A DNA stretch of 64,000 nucleotides, taken from Natrononativus amylolyticus. GTDB lineage: Archaea; Halobacteriota; Halobacteria; Halobacteriales; Natrialbaceae. The notes beneath the pieces were generated by a model. The model was given only the letters and a program-made list of their open reading frames with translations, did not search any database and was not told the DNA's origin. The position numbers and the translations under genes are program-made. The stretch covers positions 124,001 through 188,000 of the forward strand of contig NZ_CP101458.1 in NCBI RefSeq assembly GCF_024362525.1. The letters run 5' to 3'. Below, piece by piece: positions 35,827 to 45,332 of this stretch; within the stretch, counting starts at the first letter, position 1, and each line of letters opens with the position of its first letter.

Positions 35827-36498
35827 ATGAGATACGACCAACGTCTGGCGGCGCTGCTTGCCGCCGTAATGATACTGTCCGTTGTTGCACTGCCCGGAAT
35901 GGTTGCTGCGGAGGAGGGCGAAAACGACCATCTCGACGTCGACGTCGAACAGGACGAGCTGGTGTACGTGACCGTTACCGCGAACGACACCGCAGTTGAG
36001 AACGCCACACTCAACGTTTCGGTGGCCGACGAGAACGCCTCGTACGCCGATGCGGGCGACTACGATAACGCGACCGACGAGAACGGGACGGCCTCGTTTT
36101 CGGCTCCGAACGAAACCGTGAACGTGACTGTTACGGCGACCGCCGATGGCGCATTCGGAACGGCGGAGGCGACCTTCGAGCCAGCGCCTGAGAACGGTGG
36201 CGAACCCAAATTCTCGAACTTCGGTGAACGGGTTTCGTGGTTCGTCTCAGACAACTTCGGCTCGACGGACGGTCCGTTCGGCCTCTCGGTGGCGAGTTTC
36301 GTCCTCGAGAACAACCCGGGTAACGCGCCCGAACACGCCGGTCCGTCCGGCGACCAGGGGCCGCCGGATCATGCCGGTCCGTCGGACGACAACGGCGACG
36401 AGGAAGACGACGATGAGGAGGACGACGACCGCCAGGGGCCGCCGTCACACGCCGGCCCGCCGGATGATGACGACTCGGACGACACGGACGATAGCTAA
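35827..36498 (+). CDS. Secreted Asn/Thr-rich protein with HAGP repeats
   Basis: A 223-residue protein. A Sec signal peptide (ending near MVAAEEG) is followed by a beta-sandwich-like region (~30-115) dense in NxS/T sequons, such as NATLNVS, NASY and NVTVTAT. After a linker come three repeats: PEHAGPSG, PDHAGPSD and PSHAGPPD, separated by Asp/Glu runs. The repeats place one His each beside acidic residues, so metal or mineral binding is possible (inference). There is no C-terminal anchor. It lies between two SAH-metabolism genes but shows no link to them. Confidence 0.82.
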   Translation: MRYDQRLAALLAAVMILSVVALPGMVAAEEGENDHLDVDVEQDELVYVTVTANDTAVENATLNVSVADENASYADAGDYDNATDENGTASFSAPNETVNVTVTATADGAFGTAEATFEPAPENGGEPKFSNFGERVSWFVSDNFGSTDGPFGLSVASFVLENNPGNAPEHAGPSGDQGPPDHAGPSDDNGDEEDDDEEDDDRQGPPSHAGPPDDDDSDDTDDS

Positions 36499-36665
36499 CC
36501 GCTCGACGCGTCCACGCGACGGAGTTTTGTTCCGTCAGAGGCACGCCCCCGTCGTCGGACCGTTGCATCGACTCGAGCCCGCTCGAGAAACCGGGTTCGA
36601 GCGAACTGCATACGCCCCGCTGTCGCTTCGGTAGCGTTTTCCCCTCCGTCACACTCTGTTCGCGT

Positions 36666-37949
36666 ATGACCGACTATCCGCCGATCAGCGAGCAGCTAGA
36701 CGACGTGGCGGCCGCTCGCGAGGAGGGCCGACGCAAGATGGACTGGGCGAGCCAGCACATGCCGATCTTAGCGCACCTGCGCGAGGAGTTCGTCGCCGAG
36801 CAGCCCTTTTCGGGCGAGCGCATCGCGATGGCGATGCACGTCGAGGCGAAGACGGCGATCCTGGTCGAGACGCTCGCGGAGGGCGGCGCCGAAGTTGCGG
36901 TGACGGGCTGTAACCCGCTGTCGACTCACGACGACGTGAGCGCGGCGCTCGAAGCCCACGAGAACATCACGAGTTACGCGAAACGGGGCGTCGACGACGA
37001 GGAGTACTACGCCGCCATCGAGGCCGTCATCGCCCACGAACCCACCGTTACCGTGGACGACGGCATGGACCTCGTCGCCGCGATCCACGAGGACCACCCC
37101 GACCTGATCGAGGGGATCGTCGGCGGCGCGGAGGAGACCACGACGGGAGTCCACCGTCTGCGCGCGATGGACGCGGACGGGGCGCTCGAGTACCCCGTCT
37201 TCGCGGTGAACGACACGCCGATGAAGCGGCTGTTCGACAACGTCCACGGCACCGGCGAGTCCTCGCTCGCGAGCATCGCCATGACCACGAACCTCTCGTG
37301 GGCCGGCAAGAACGTCGTCGTCGCCGGCTTCGGCTACTGCGGGAAGGGCGTCGCCCGCAAAGCGGCGGGCCAGAACGCGAACGTGATCGTCACCGAAGTC
37401 GAGCCCCGCCGGGCGCTCGAGGCCCACATGGAAGGCTACGACGTGATGCCGATGGCCGAAGCAGCGGAGATCGGCGACGTCTTCCTCACCACCACGGGAA
37501 ACCGCGACGTCATCGTCGAGGACCACTTCGAGGCCATGCAGGACGGCGTCCTGCTCGCCAACGCGGGTCACTTCGACATCGAGATCGACCTCGAGGCGCT
37601 CTCTGACCTCGCGGTCGACACCTACGAGGCCCGCGACGGCGTCGAGGCCTACGAGATGGACGACGGTCGCCGGCTGAACGTCATCGCGGAGGGACGACTC
37701 GTCAACCTCGCGGCGCCGATCTCGCTCGGCCACCCCGTCGAGGTGATGGACCAGTCCTTCGGCGTCCAGGCCGTCTGCGTCCGCGAGATGCTCGAGAACG
37801 CCGAGCAGTACGAGGCGGGCGTCCACGACGTCCCCGACGAGCTAGATAAAGAGATCGCCGAGATCAAACTCGCCGCCGAGGGCGTCGCCCACGACGCGCT
37901 CACCGACGTTCAGCGCGAGTACATGGGCTCGTGGGACCACGGAACGTAA
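36666..37949 (+). CDS. ahcY: Adenosylhomocysteinase
   Basis: A 427-residue NAD-dependent enzyme that splits S-adenosylhomocysteine to adenosine and homocysteine, removing the methylation inhibitor. It has the conserved VTGCNPLSTHDDV, GAEETTTGVHRL, NDTPMKRLFDNVHGTGES and the Rossmann motif VAGFGYCGKGVARKAAG (~216-232), then the C-terminal HPVEVMDQSFGVQA. It follows the HAGP-repeat gene by 168 bp. Confidence 0.96.
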   Translation: MTDYPPISEQLDDVAAAREEGRRKMDWASQHMPILAHLREEFVAEQPFSGERIAMAMHVEAKTAILVETLAEGGAEVAVTGCNPLSTHDDVSAALEAHENITSYAKRGVDDEEYYAAIEAVIAHEPTVTVDDGMDLVAAIHEDHPDLIEGIVGGAEETTTGVHRLRAMDADGALEYPVFAVNDTPMKRLFDNVHGTGESSLASIAMTTNLSWAGKNVVVAGFGYCGKGVARKAAGQNANVIVTEVEPRRALEAHMEGYDVMPMAEAAEIGDVFLTTTGNRDVIVEDHFEAMQDGVLLANAGHFDIEIDLEALSDLAVDTYEARDGVEAYEMDDGRRLNVIAEGRLVNLAAPISLGHPVEVMDQSFGVQAVCVREMLENAEQYEAGVHDVPDELDKEIAEIKLAAEGVAHDALTDVQREYMGSWDHGT

Positions 37950-38111
37950 CTCGCAGAGGTAGCCCGCCGTGGTGAGGTTGACGGCGGTCTACTGTTAGCG
38001 CCCCTCAATCAAAACTTTCCTGCAGTTTCGATCAGTTTCCCGACGCCTGGGAACCATTTGCCGGTTATACGTGGATAGGCGTCCACTGTTCACCTGTAGA
38101 GGTACAGGACA

Positions 38112-38645
38112 ATGGCAGCAACCACACAAAACAGATTGGAAAGCCGTCTCGGTGGCGTAACGCTCGAGGGAACCCCCCACCAGCTCAGCGCGTGGGCGGT
38201 CGTCGGTCTCCGGCTCATCATGGGCTGGGTGATGCTCACCGCCGGCTACGGAAAGATCGTCGGCGAGTTCAGCGCCTACGGCTACCTCGCGAACGTCGAC
38301 CCGGCCAGCCCGGCGAGCGCCGCCTTCGGCGCGATGGCCGAGAGCGGCGCGATGATGGCCGCCGTGGACGTGATTATCCCGTGGACACAGCTCCTGATCG
38401 GCATCGCGCTGATCACCGGCGCGTTCGTCCGCCTGGCCGCGCTGGGCGCGTCGATCCAGATGGTGATGTTCTACTTCGGCAGTTGGGACGTCGCCGGCGG
38501 GTTCCTCAACGACCAGCTCGTCTACGCCGCGGTGTTCCTCGCGCTGGGCGCCTTCGCGGCGGGCCGGATCCTCGGCCTCGGCCGCTACCTCGAGGAGCTC
38601 CCGATCGTCGAGCGCTACCCGAAACTCCGGTACCTGCTCGGGTGA
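38112..38645 (+). CDS. DoxX-family membrane protein
   Basis: A 177-residue protein with four hydrophobic segments in the DoxX arrangement: GLRLIMGWVMLTAGYGKI, the loop, VIIPWTQLLIGIALITGAFVRLAALGASIQMVMFYFG and QLVYAAVFLALGAFAAGRILGLGRYLEE. The gene has its own upstream region (160 bp) after ahcY. A role with a terminal oxidase or in redox homeostasis is family knowledge; the partner is not visible. Confidence 0.9.
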   Translation: MAATTQNRLESRLGGVTLEGTPHQLSAWAVVGLRLIMGWVMLTAGYGKIVGEFSAYGYLANVDPASPASAAFGAMAESGAMMAAVDVIIPWTQLLIGIALITGAFVRLAALGASIQMVMFYFGSWDVAGGFLNDQLVYAAVFLALGAFAAGRILGLGRYLEELPIVERYPKLRYLLG

Positions 38646-38757
38646 GCCACTCGGTGGTCGCTTCTCTTTCCTGCCTTTCTCCCGTCGCTCGTTCCAGAGC
38701 CGGCAGCACGCCGTCGCGAAAGGAACGCCCAAGACCTTCCTTCACGTAGCCGTGGAT

Positions 38758-39576
38758 ATGGATCCGCTCTTTCAACGGGACGCATACACGCGCTCGCTGC
38801 TCGCCGCACTGTTGCTCGCCGCGGGCGGCCTCGTCGCCGCCCAGTTCACCGTGCTGCCGGCGGTGTTCATCGACCCGACGCTCGCGGAGTCGCCCGCGGA
38901 CGCCGCGCGGTCGGCGATTCTCGCGATGATGGCGCTGAACTTCGTCGGAATGGTGATCGTCGGCGCCGTCTACCTCCGCTGGCGCGGCTACGGCTGGTCG
39001 TACCTCGACCTGCGCGCGCCGACGGCCCGGGAGTGGGCGTACACCCTCCTCGCGACGGTCGTCGCGATCGCCGTCATGTACGCCGTCAGCATCCTGTCGA
39101 CCGTTCTCGGACTTCCCGAGGCGGACAACCAGGTCATCGAGTTCATCGGCGACGACTCGACGATGGTGTTGCTCATGCTCGTCATCGTCTTCCTGTTCAA
39201 CGCCCCGGCCGAGGAGTTCCTGTTCCGAAACGTGATCCAGAAGCGCCTCTACGCCGCCTTCACACCGATCGGGGCCGTGATCGCCACGAGCGCCATCTTC
39301 GCCGCGGTTCACATCCCAACGTACGGCCTGGCGCTCGACGGCACGGCCGCCGATCCAATGGCGCTCGTTCCGATCATGCTCACGCTCTTTATCGGCTCGA
39401 TCATCTTCGGCTACCTGTACGTCGTCACGGAGACGCTCGTCGCGCCGATCGCCGCCCACGCCTTCTACAACGCCTTCCAGTTCGCGCTGCTCTACCTCGT
39501 ACTGGAGTTCTTCCCCGAGGAGTTCGAGGCCGCGATGGCCGTCGTCGTCGACCTCCTGCCCGCGCTCGCGCTGTAG
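38758..39576 (+). CDS. CPBP-family intramembrane metalloprotease
   Basis: A 272-residue membrane protein of the CAAX/ABI (CPBP) group. The glutamic-zincin motifs are APAEEFLFRNVIQKRL (EExxxR), then FAAVHIPTYG and AAHAFYNAFQF, giving the expected Glu-Glu and two His ligands inside membrane segments. It starts at the ATG at 38758; a GTG two codons earlier is an alternative. Substrate unknown. Confidence 0.9.
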   Translation: MDPLFQRDAYTRSLLAALLLAAGGLVAAQFTVLPAVFIDPTLAESPADAARSAILAMMALNFVGMVIVGAVYLRWRGYGWSYLDLRAPTAREWAYTLLATVVAIAVMYAVSILSTVLGLPEADNQVIEFIGDDSTMVLLMLVIVFLFNAPAEEFLFRNVIQKRLYAAFTPIGAVIATSAIFAAVHIPTYGLALDGTAADPMALVPIMLTLFIGSIIFGYLYVVTETLVAPIAAHAFYNAFQFALLYLVLEFFPEEFEAAMAVVVDLLPALAL

Positions 39577-39596
39577 TCGGCGCCGGACTCCACCCC

Positions 39597-39606
39597 GTTT
39601 ATTAGC
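39597..39606 (+). promoter_or_regulatory. TATA box of hjc
   Basis: cgtttattag is centred about 28 bp upstream of the hjc ATG at 39628. Confidence 0.45.
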
Positions 39607-39627
39607 ACCCGGCGGCGAGGTACGGGC

Positions 39628-40146
39628 ATGTCTCAGGCGAAGGGTGACCGCCGCGAGCGCGAACTCGTCAACAGACTCGACGAGGCGGGCTTCGCGGTGA
39701 TGCGGGCACCCGCCAGCGGCGCGGCCACGGAGCGGGAACTGCCGGACGTCCTCGCCGGCGACGGCGAGCGGTTCTACGCCATCGAGGCGAAGTCGAGTTC
39801 CGGGAAACCGATCTACCTCACCGGCGAGGAGGTCGAGGCGCTCATCTACTTCGCGCGGAACTTCGGGGCGAAACCCCGAATCGCCGTACGGTTCGACCGC
39901 GAGGACTGGTACTTCTTTCACCCCGGCGACCTCTACGTCACCGGCGGGGGCAACTATCGGGTGAAAAAAGAAACCGCGATCGCCGACGGCGTCGACTTCG
40001 CGGAGTTCATCGGCGACTCGAGGAAGGTCACCCTCGAGGAGGTCGGCCAGACCGATCCCGGTCCGGACCCGGAGATCCTCCGCGTGCTGAACGCGGTCGA
40101 ACAGGGCGTGATGGGCGCCGAGGAGGCCGCGGAGCTGCTCGAGTAA
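39628..40146 (+). CDS. hjc: Holliday junction resolvase Hjc
   Basis: A 172-residue structure-specific nuclease that resolves four-way junctions. The nuclease core is intact: Glu12 (RRERELV), Asp40 (ELPDVLA), Glu53 and Lys55 (AIEAKSS). Residues ~120-172, beyond the core, form an acidic tail ending in [24 protein letters not shown], a helical extension. The start at the ATG at 39628 has a clear TATA box. Confidence 0.95.
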   Translation: MSQAKGDRRERELVNRLDEAGFAVMRAPASGAATERELPDVLAGDGERFYAIEAKSSSGKPIYLTGEEVEALIYFARNFGAKPRIAVRFDREDWYFFHPGDLYVTGGGNYRVKKETAIADGVDFAEFIGDSRKVTLEEVGQTDPGPDPEILRVLNAVEQGVMGAEEAAELLE

Positions 40147-40190
40147 TCGGACAGAGAACTTATGATTTCTCTCGACAACCGTCTATCACG

Positions 40191-41072
40191 ATGACGGAGA
40201 CCGCGATCGAGTGGCGGATCGACGCGGCGAACTCGTTCGCCGTTCGCGCCGTCTGCTACGCCTGGATCGGACTGTTCGGCGGCGGGCTCCTCGCCGTCGC
40301 CGCGAGCGCCGGGGTCGGCGCGGTGGCCGCGGCCGTCGAGGGGAACGTCGCGTCGCTCGCGCTCCTCGCGCTGTTCGTGCTCGTCGGCGGCCCGTTCTCG
40401 CTGCTCTACCTGCTGCCGGCGATCCGCGACGCCGACTACCGGCCGGGGCTCTCGCTGTTCGTTCCGGACCCCGTCTCCGACCCCGCGGAGACGACCGCCG
40501 AGCGGTACGCGGCCGTGTTCACCCCCTGGCGACTGCTCGCGGCGGCGGTGGTGGGCGCGGTCGTGCTCGCGGCGGCCGTCGTCGTCGATCCGCGAGCCCT
40601 GGGCGTTCTCATCGGAGCGCTGTTCGTCGCCCTCGTGGCGACGTCGGGGCTCACTACCTGGGGGCGGCTCTCCCCGGACGGACCGACACTCGAGTACCGC
40701 ACCGGCACCGTCCCGCTCGGGGGAATCGACGGCGCTCGCCGCCTCGACGTCGGCGGAACCGTGCTGTACTGGGTCTCCTACCGTTCGGGCGTCCGATCGT
40801 TCGGAACGCCCTCGTTACTCGCGTTCACCCCGGAGGCCGCGCGGGCTTTCGAGGCGGTTCTCGAGGACCTCGAGCCGGCCGACCGCGCCGAGCCGGAGCC
40901 GCGAAACTGGCCGGTGACGATCGTCGCCGGCGGGATGGGGGTTACGTTTCTCGCCGTCGCCGCGGGGCTGTTGCTCGTCGACGTCGTCCCGCTCGCGATC
41001 GGGGCGTACGCGGCGCTGATGACCGGACTGCTCGGCGTCCTGTTCGTCTGGGCGGCGTACGCGCTGACCTGA
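40191..41072 (+). CDS. Membrane protein with PH-like middle, hypothetical
   Basis: A 293-residue protein with about six hydrophobic segments in pairs: ~17-60, ~65-85, ~120-155 and ~245-290. The segment between the last two pairs (~160-235, TLEYRTGTVPLGGIDGARRLDVGGTVLYWVSYRSG) looks like a small beta-rich domain, similar to the PH-like modules of bacterial membrane proteins. A TATA-like cttatgattt (40157) lies about 30 bp upstream. Function unknown. Confidence 0.75.
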   Translation: MTETAIEWRIDAANSFAVRAVCYAWIGLFGGGLLAVAASAGVGAVAAAVEGNVASLALLALFVLVGGPFSLLYLLPAIRDADYRPGLSLFVPDPVSDPAETTAERYAAVFTPWRLLAAAVVGAVVLAAAVVVDPRALGVLIGALFVALVATSGLTTWGRLSPDGPTLEYRTGTVPLGGIDGARRLDVGGTVLYWVSYRSGVRSFGTPSLLAFTPEAARAFEAVLEDLEPADRAEPEPRNWPVTIVAGGMGVTFLAVAAGLLLVDVVPLAIGAYAALMTGLLGVLFVWAAYALT

Positions 41073-41130
41073 TCGGGTATCCGACGCTGTCGGGGTCAAC
41101 GTTCTTCGTCGTTCGAGTCCTCCGACACCT

Positions 41131-42465
41131 ATGACCGTCTCGGCTCGACCACCGGGGCCGCGCGGCGCGCCCGTCGTCGGCGTCATCCCCCGATACGCGA
41201 GGGACCCGTTCCGCTTTATGACCGCCGTTCGCGACGCCTACGGCGACGTCGCGGCGTTCGATTTCGGACCGGTAGACACGTACATGGTGACCTCCCCCGA
41301 GGGGATCGAACGGGTTCTCGTCGGCGAGGAGCACCGGTACTCGAAACCCGACTTCCAGACCGACGCGTTCGACGACCTGCTCGGCGAGGGGCTGTTGCTG
41401 AGCGAGGGCGACCTCTGGCGCGAGCGCCGTCAGCTGGCGGGGCCGGCCTTTGCCCCCGCCCGGATCGACGGACTGGCACCCGTGATGGCAGACCGGGCGG
41501 CGGCAATGGTCGATCGCTGGACTGACGGCGAGGTCAGGGACCTCGAGTGGGAGATGGCCCGCGTCACCCTCGAGATCATCGTCGAGGCGATGTTCGGCGT
41601 CGACCTCCCGGTCGGACTGGCGAAGAAAACGGCGCTGTCCCTCGAGCCGATCGGTAGCCGATTCGAACCGGACCCGCGCCGAGTGGTGGTGCCCGACTGG
41701 CTGCCGACCCCGGAGAACCGCGAGTTCGCCCGCTCGCTCGCCCGCCTCGAGGAGGTCGTCGACGAACTGATTTCGAGGCGTCGGCGAAATGGGATCGCCC
41801 GCGGCGACCGGGACCTGCTGGCGCTGCTGTTGCGCGCGGAGGGGGCCGGCCGGATCGACGAAACCGGGATTCGGGACGAACTCGTCACGATGCTGCTCGC
41901 GGGCCACGATACGACGGCGCTGGTGCTCACCTACACCTGGGCGCTACTCTCCGAGAACCCCGATGTCGAGGGGACGGTCCACGACGAAGTCGTCCGCGTT
42001 CTCGGCGACGAACCGCCGACGGCGGCCGCCGTTCGAAAGCTCGAGACGCTGCGAAACGCCCTCCGGGAGTCGATGCGGCTCTACCCGCCGGTGTACGTGC
42101 TGTTCCGCCAGGCCGACGAGACGACCGAACTCGCCGGCTACGAGATCCCTGCGGGATCGTTCGTCATGCTCCCGCAGTGGGCGGTCCACCGCGACCCGCG
42201 CTACTTCCGGGGCCCGGAGCGGTTCGACCCCGATCGCTGGCGCGAGCCGACCCACTCCACCTACGCCTACTTCCCGTTCGGCGCCGGCCCGCGGGGTTGC
42301 ATCGGGAGGGGATTCACCATGCTCGAGGCGCCGATCATCGCCGCGACCGTGATCCGGGAGTTCCGCCTCGAGCGCCGTGCCGACGGTCCGATTCCGCTCC
42401 GGGGATCGCTGACGGTTCACCCCGCCGACGGGATGGAGATGCGCCTGCACCGTCGAGACGAGTGA
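41131..42465 (+). CDS. Cytochrome P450
   Basis: A 444-residue soluble haem monooxygenase. The I-helix oxygen-binding motif is LAGHDTTALVLT, the K-helix ExxR is ESMR and the haem-binding loop is FGAGPRGCIGRGF with Cys as the thiolate ligand. PERF-type signatures appear as FDPDRW. No ferredoxin or reductase gene is adjacent. The substrate is not readable; fatty-acid or terpenoid hydroxylation is typical of this archaeal group (inference). Confidence 0.94.
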   Translation: MTVSARPPGPRGAPVVGVIPRYARDPFRFMTAVRDAYGDVAAFDFGPVDTYMVTSPEGIERVLVGEEHRYSKPDFQTDAFDDLLGEGLLLSEGDLWRERRQLAGPAFAPARIDGLAPVMADRAAAMVDRWTDGEVRDLEWEMARVTLEIIVEAMFGVDLPVGLAKKTALSLEPIGSRFEPDPRRVVVPDWLPTPENREFARSLARLEEVVDELISRRRRNGIARGDRDLLALLLRAEGAGRIDETGIRDELVTMLLAGHDTTALVLTYTWALLSENPDVEGTVHDEVVRVLGDEPPTAAAVRKLETLRNALRESMRLYPPVYVLFRQADETTELAGYEIPAGSFVMLPQWAVHRDPRYFRGPERFDPDRWREPTHSTYAYFPFGAGPRGCIGRGFTMLEAPIIAATVIREFRLERRADGPIPLRGSLTVHPADGMEMRLHRRDE

Positions 42466-42484
42466 TCGACGCTCTCCAGTCAGC

Positions 42485-44290
42485 TCAACCGAGTTCCGCC
42501 GGCTCGACCGGCGCGTACCGCACGATCGGATCGAAGTGCTCGAGGGCGAACCGGTCGCCCTCGGTGATCCCGCGCGCCGCCTGACTCTCGAGTTCGGTCG
42601 CGACGAACCGCCGGGCGACCAGCGCCGTTCTGCCGTTCCCGTCCTCGAGGGCCGTCTGGGCTTCCTCGAGCAGCAGGGCGGCGGTGAAGACGTCGAAGAC
42701 GTAGTGGGCGAGGCGCTTGGCCGAAAGCTGTGCGTACTCGCCGTCGGCGTCGGTCAGCGTCGCGAGCGCGCTTGCGAGGTCGCGGTACTCGGATTCGACG
42801 GTTCCGGCGGCATTCGCGAGTGCGGGGTGCTCGACCGCGGCGAGCCCCCCTTCGATCGCCTCGAACAGCGGTTCGTGAGCGGCCTCGCGCTCGAGCGCCC
42901 GGAGCACGTCGAGCGAGAGGACGTTCTCGGTGCCCTCCCAGATGGGCAGCACCTGCGCGTCCCGGAGCAGCCGGTTGGTGACGAACTCGTTGACGTAACC
43001 GTTGCCGCCGTGGATCTCCATCCCGTAGGAGGCGGCGTCGACGGCCATCCGGGCGGTTCGAAGCTTCGCGATCGGGATCAGCAGGCGCATCAGCCGGTAG
43101 GCGTCGTCAGCTTCTTCCCCCGCTCGTTCGGCCCGCTCGCGCTCTGCGAACAGCCGCGCGGCCTCGAAGACGTACGCCGTCGCGGCCTCGTGGGAAACGG
43201 CCATGTCGACCAGATCCGCCCGCATGAGCGGGTACTGGTCGATCGTCTCGCCGAACGCCTCCCGGTTCGCGGCGTAGATCTTGCTCTCGAGGGCCACTCG
43301 CCCGATGATCCCACAGGAGGCGGCGGCGTTCGACAGCCGCTCGAGGTTGAGCATCTCGGCCATCTGTTTGAAGCCGTATTCCGCCTCGCCCACGAGATAC
43401 GCCTTCGCGCCCGTGAACTCGACCTCACCCGTCGGCACCGAGATGGTGCCGAGTTTGTCCTTCAGCCGGCGGTACAGCTGGTCGTTGAGTTCGTCGGGGG
43501 AGAGGGGGCCGTCCTCGAGCAGGTCGCCTTTCGTCACCGGTCCGCCTTCCAGAGCCGAATGCGACACGAGAAACATCGAGAGCCCCGCCGTTCCCTCGGG
43601 GGCACCCTCGGCCCGAGCGAGCGCGAGCGTTCCTTCGGCGTCGATGTTGGAGCAGAACCACTTCTCGCCGTACAGGCGCCAGCACCCCTCGTCTTCGTCC
43701 CATTCGGCGCGCGTCTCGGCCGCGCCGACGTCGCTGCCGCCCTGCTTCTCGGTGAGGAACATCGCCCCCTCGATGAGGCCGTCGTACTCGCGGTTCGTCA
43801 GCGCCTCGCGGTAGGGCTCGAGGTCGTCGTCGCCGAACTTCTCCAGAACCAGCGCCGCCCCCGCGGTCATCGCGACGGGGCAGTCGAAGCCGGGGTCGGC
43901 GTAGCTCAGCAGGTACTGCATCGCGAGATTGTGCGAGAACGGCAGCGGCTCCTCGCGACCCGGCGGGGCCTCGAAGACGTCGGCGACGATCCCCGACTCG
44001 TAGACGGCTCGCTCGTTCTCGTACTGCTCGGCGGGGTACCGCACGCGATTCTGGATTTCGCCGTGTTTGTCGTAGGTCTCGAGCTCCGGTCCGTGGTCGT
44101 CGATGTAGTCGGCGCTGTCGGCGACGACGTTCCCGACGAGGTCGCCGAAGGACTCGAGGCGGGGCTCCGCCCAGTCGAACTCCTCGCGCGTGTACACCCG
44201 CCGGAGCTCCCGCTGCAGGGTCCGGTCGAGCGCCCAGTAGTTGACGTGACGCCCCTCGTCGAAGGCGCCGTAGTCGATGGGTGGTGACAT
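42485..44290 (-). CDS. AidB-like acyl-CoA dehydrogenase
   Basis: A 601-residue FAD protein, longer than ordinary acyl-CoA dehydrogenases (~380). The region FLTEKQGGSDVGAAETRAEWDEDEG...LYGEKWFCSN is the AidB/isovaleryl-type signature, and GNGYVNEFVTNRLLRDAQVLPIWEGTENVLSLDVLRAL is the C-terminal FAD-binding segment. A C-terminal helical extension of ~150 residues is typical of AidB-type proteins. AidB in bacteria binds DNA during alkylation stress; the archaeal role is unknown. It starts at the ATG at 44290, divergent from the hydrolase. Confidence 0.88.
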   Translation of the reverse strand: MSPPIDYGAFDEGRHVNYWALDRTLQRELRRVYTREEFDWAEPRLESFGDLVGNVVADSADYIDDHGPELETYDKHGEIQNRVRYPAEQYENERAVYESGIVADVFEAPPGREEPLPFSHNLAMQYLLSYADPGFDCPVAMTAGAALVLEKFGDDDLEPYREALTNREYDGLIEGAMFLTEKQGGSDVGAAETRAEWDEDEGCWRLYGEKWFCSNIDAEGTLALARAEGAPEGTAGLSMFLVSHSALEGGPVTKGDLLEDGPLSPDELNDQLYRRLKDKLGTISVPTGEVEFTGAKAYLVGEAEYGFKQMAEMLNLERLSNAAASCGIIGRVALESKIYAANREAFGETIDQYPLMRADLVDMAVSHEAATAYVFEAARLFAERERAERAGEEADDAYRLMRLLIPIAKLRTARMAVDAASYGMEIHGGNGYVNEFVTNRLLRDAQVLPIWEGTENVLSLDVLRALEREAAHEPLFEAIEGGLAAVEHPALANAAGTVESEYRDLASALATLTDADGEYAQLSAKRLAHYVFDVFTAALLLEEAQTALEDGNGRTALVARRFVATELESQAARGITEGDRFALEHFDPIVRYAPVEPAELG

Positions 44291-44424
44291 GGCCGCTACT
44301 GTGCGGGCCACCCCGATAAACTGTCGCTCGAGAAACCGTTCGTCCGTTTCCCGACGTTGTTTTCGACCGTCGAGAAGCCGCCTCGAGGCTCGATTTCAAG
44401 GGGGTTCGACACGTCGGTGGGCGT

Positions 44425-45285
44425 ATGCCACGGGCGACCAGCGACGGCGTGTCGATCTACTACGAACGCGACGACGGCGAGGACGTGCCGGTGGTCTTCG
44501 TGCAGGGACTCGGCTACGGGCGGTGGATGTGGCGCTGGCAGCGCGAGGCGGTCGCCGGCGACCACGAGGTGATCGCCCCCGACAACCGCGGAACGGGCCG
44601 CTCGGAGGCGGGACTGCCGCCGGTCGTTCCGAAACTCCCGCGCAAACTCCGCGCGGCGCTGCTCGCGGGGCCGCTCAGCTACTCGGTCGAGGGGATGGCC
44701 GCCGACCTCGAGGCCGTCCTCGAGGACGCGGGCGTTCGTGAGGCCCACGTCGTCGGCGCGAGCCTCGGCGGCATGGTCGCGCAGGCGTACGCCCTCGAGT
44801 ACGCGAGAGCGAAGACGCTGACGCTTTGCTGTACGACACACGGCGGCTCCGACGCGCTGGCGATCCCCGAGGAGACGATGGCGCACCTCGGCTCCACCCC
44901 GAAGGGGGCGAGCGAGCGCGAGGTCGCCCGCCACCGGATGCGCCCCGCCTTCACCGAGCGCTTTACCAATCGGAACCCCCACCTGATGGACCGGATCGTC
45001 GAGTGGCGCCTCGAGCAGGACGCGAGCGACCCCGCCCGCGAGGCTCAAGGCGGCGCCGCCCTCGCACACGACGTCGGCGACCGCCTCGGGGAGATACGGG
45101 TGCCGACGCTGGTGCTCCACGGAACGGACGATCGTGTCGTCCCCGTCGAGAACGGCGAGCTGCTCGCCGAGAAGATTCCGGACACCCGCCTCGAGACGTT
45201 CGACGGCGGCTCCCACCTCTTTTTCATCGAGGACGACGACCGGGTGACCGAACGGCTGCTGGCGTTTCTCGAGACGGGTGAGTGA
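44425..45285 (+). CDS. Alpha/beta hydrolase
   Basis: A 286-residue alpha/beta-fold hydrolase. The nucleophile is Ser113 in GASLGGMV, the acid is Asp in LHGTDDRVVP and the His in FDGGSHLFF. The oxyanion region is QGLGYGRWMW. Similar proteins are annotated as 3-oxoadipate enol-lactonases or esterases, but substrate cannot be read. It is divergent from the acyl-CoA dehydrogenase (134 bp), so the two may share regulation. Confidence 0.88.
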   Translation: MPRATSDGVSIYYERDDGEDVPVVFVQGLGYGRWMWRWQREAVAGDHEVIAPDNRGTGRSEAGLPPVVPKLPRKLRAALLAGPLSYSVEGMAADLEAVLEDAGVREAHVVGASLGGMVAQAYALEYARAKTLTLCCTTHGGSDALAIPEETMAHLGSTPKGASEREVARHRMRPAFTERFTNRNPHLMDRIVEWRLEQDASDPAREAQGGAALAHDVGDRLGEIRVPTLVLHGTDDRVVPVENGELLAEKIPDTRLETFDGGSHLFFIEDDDRVTERLLAFLETGE

Positions 45286-45332
45286 GCCGCCGGCTCAGAG
45301 TCACGAACCGCTCGCGAAAATCGGCGCGTCGG

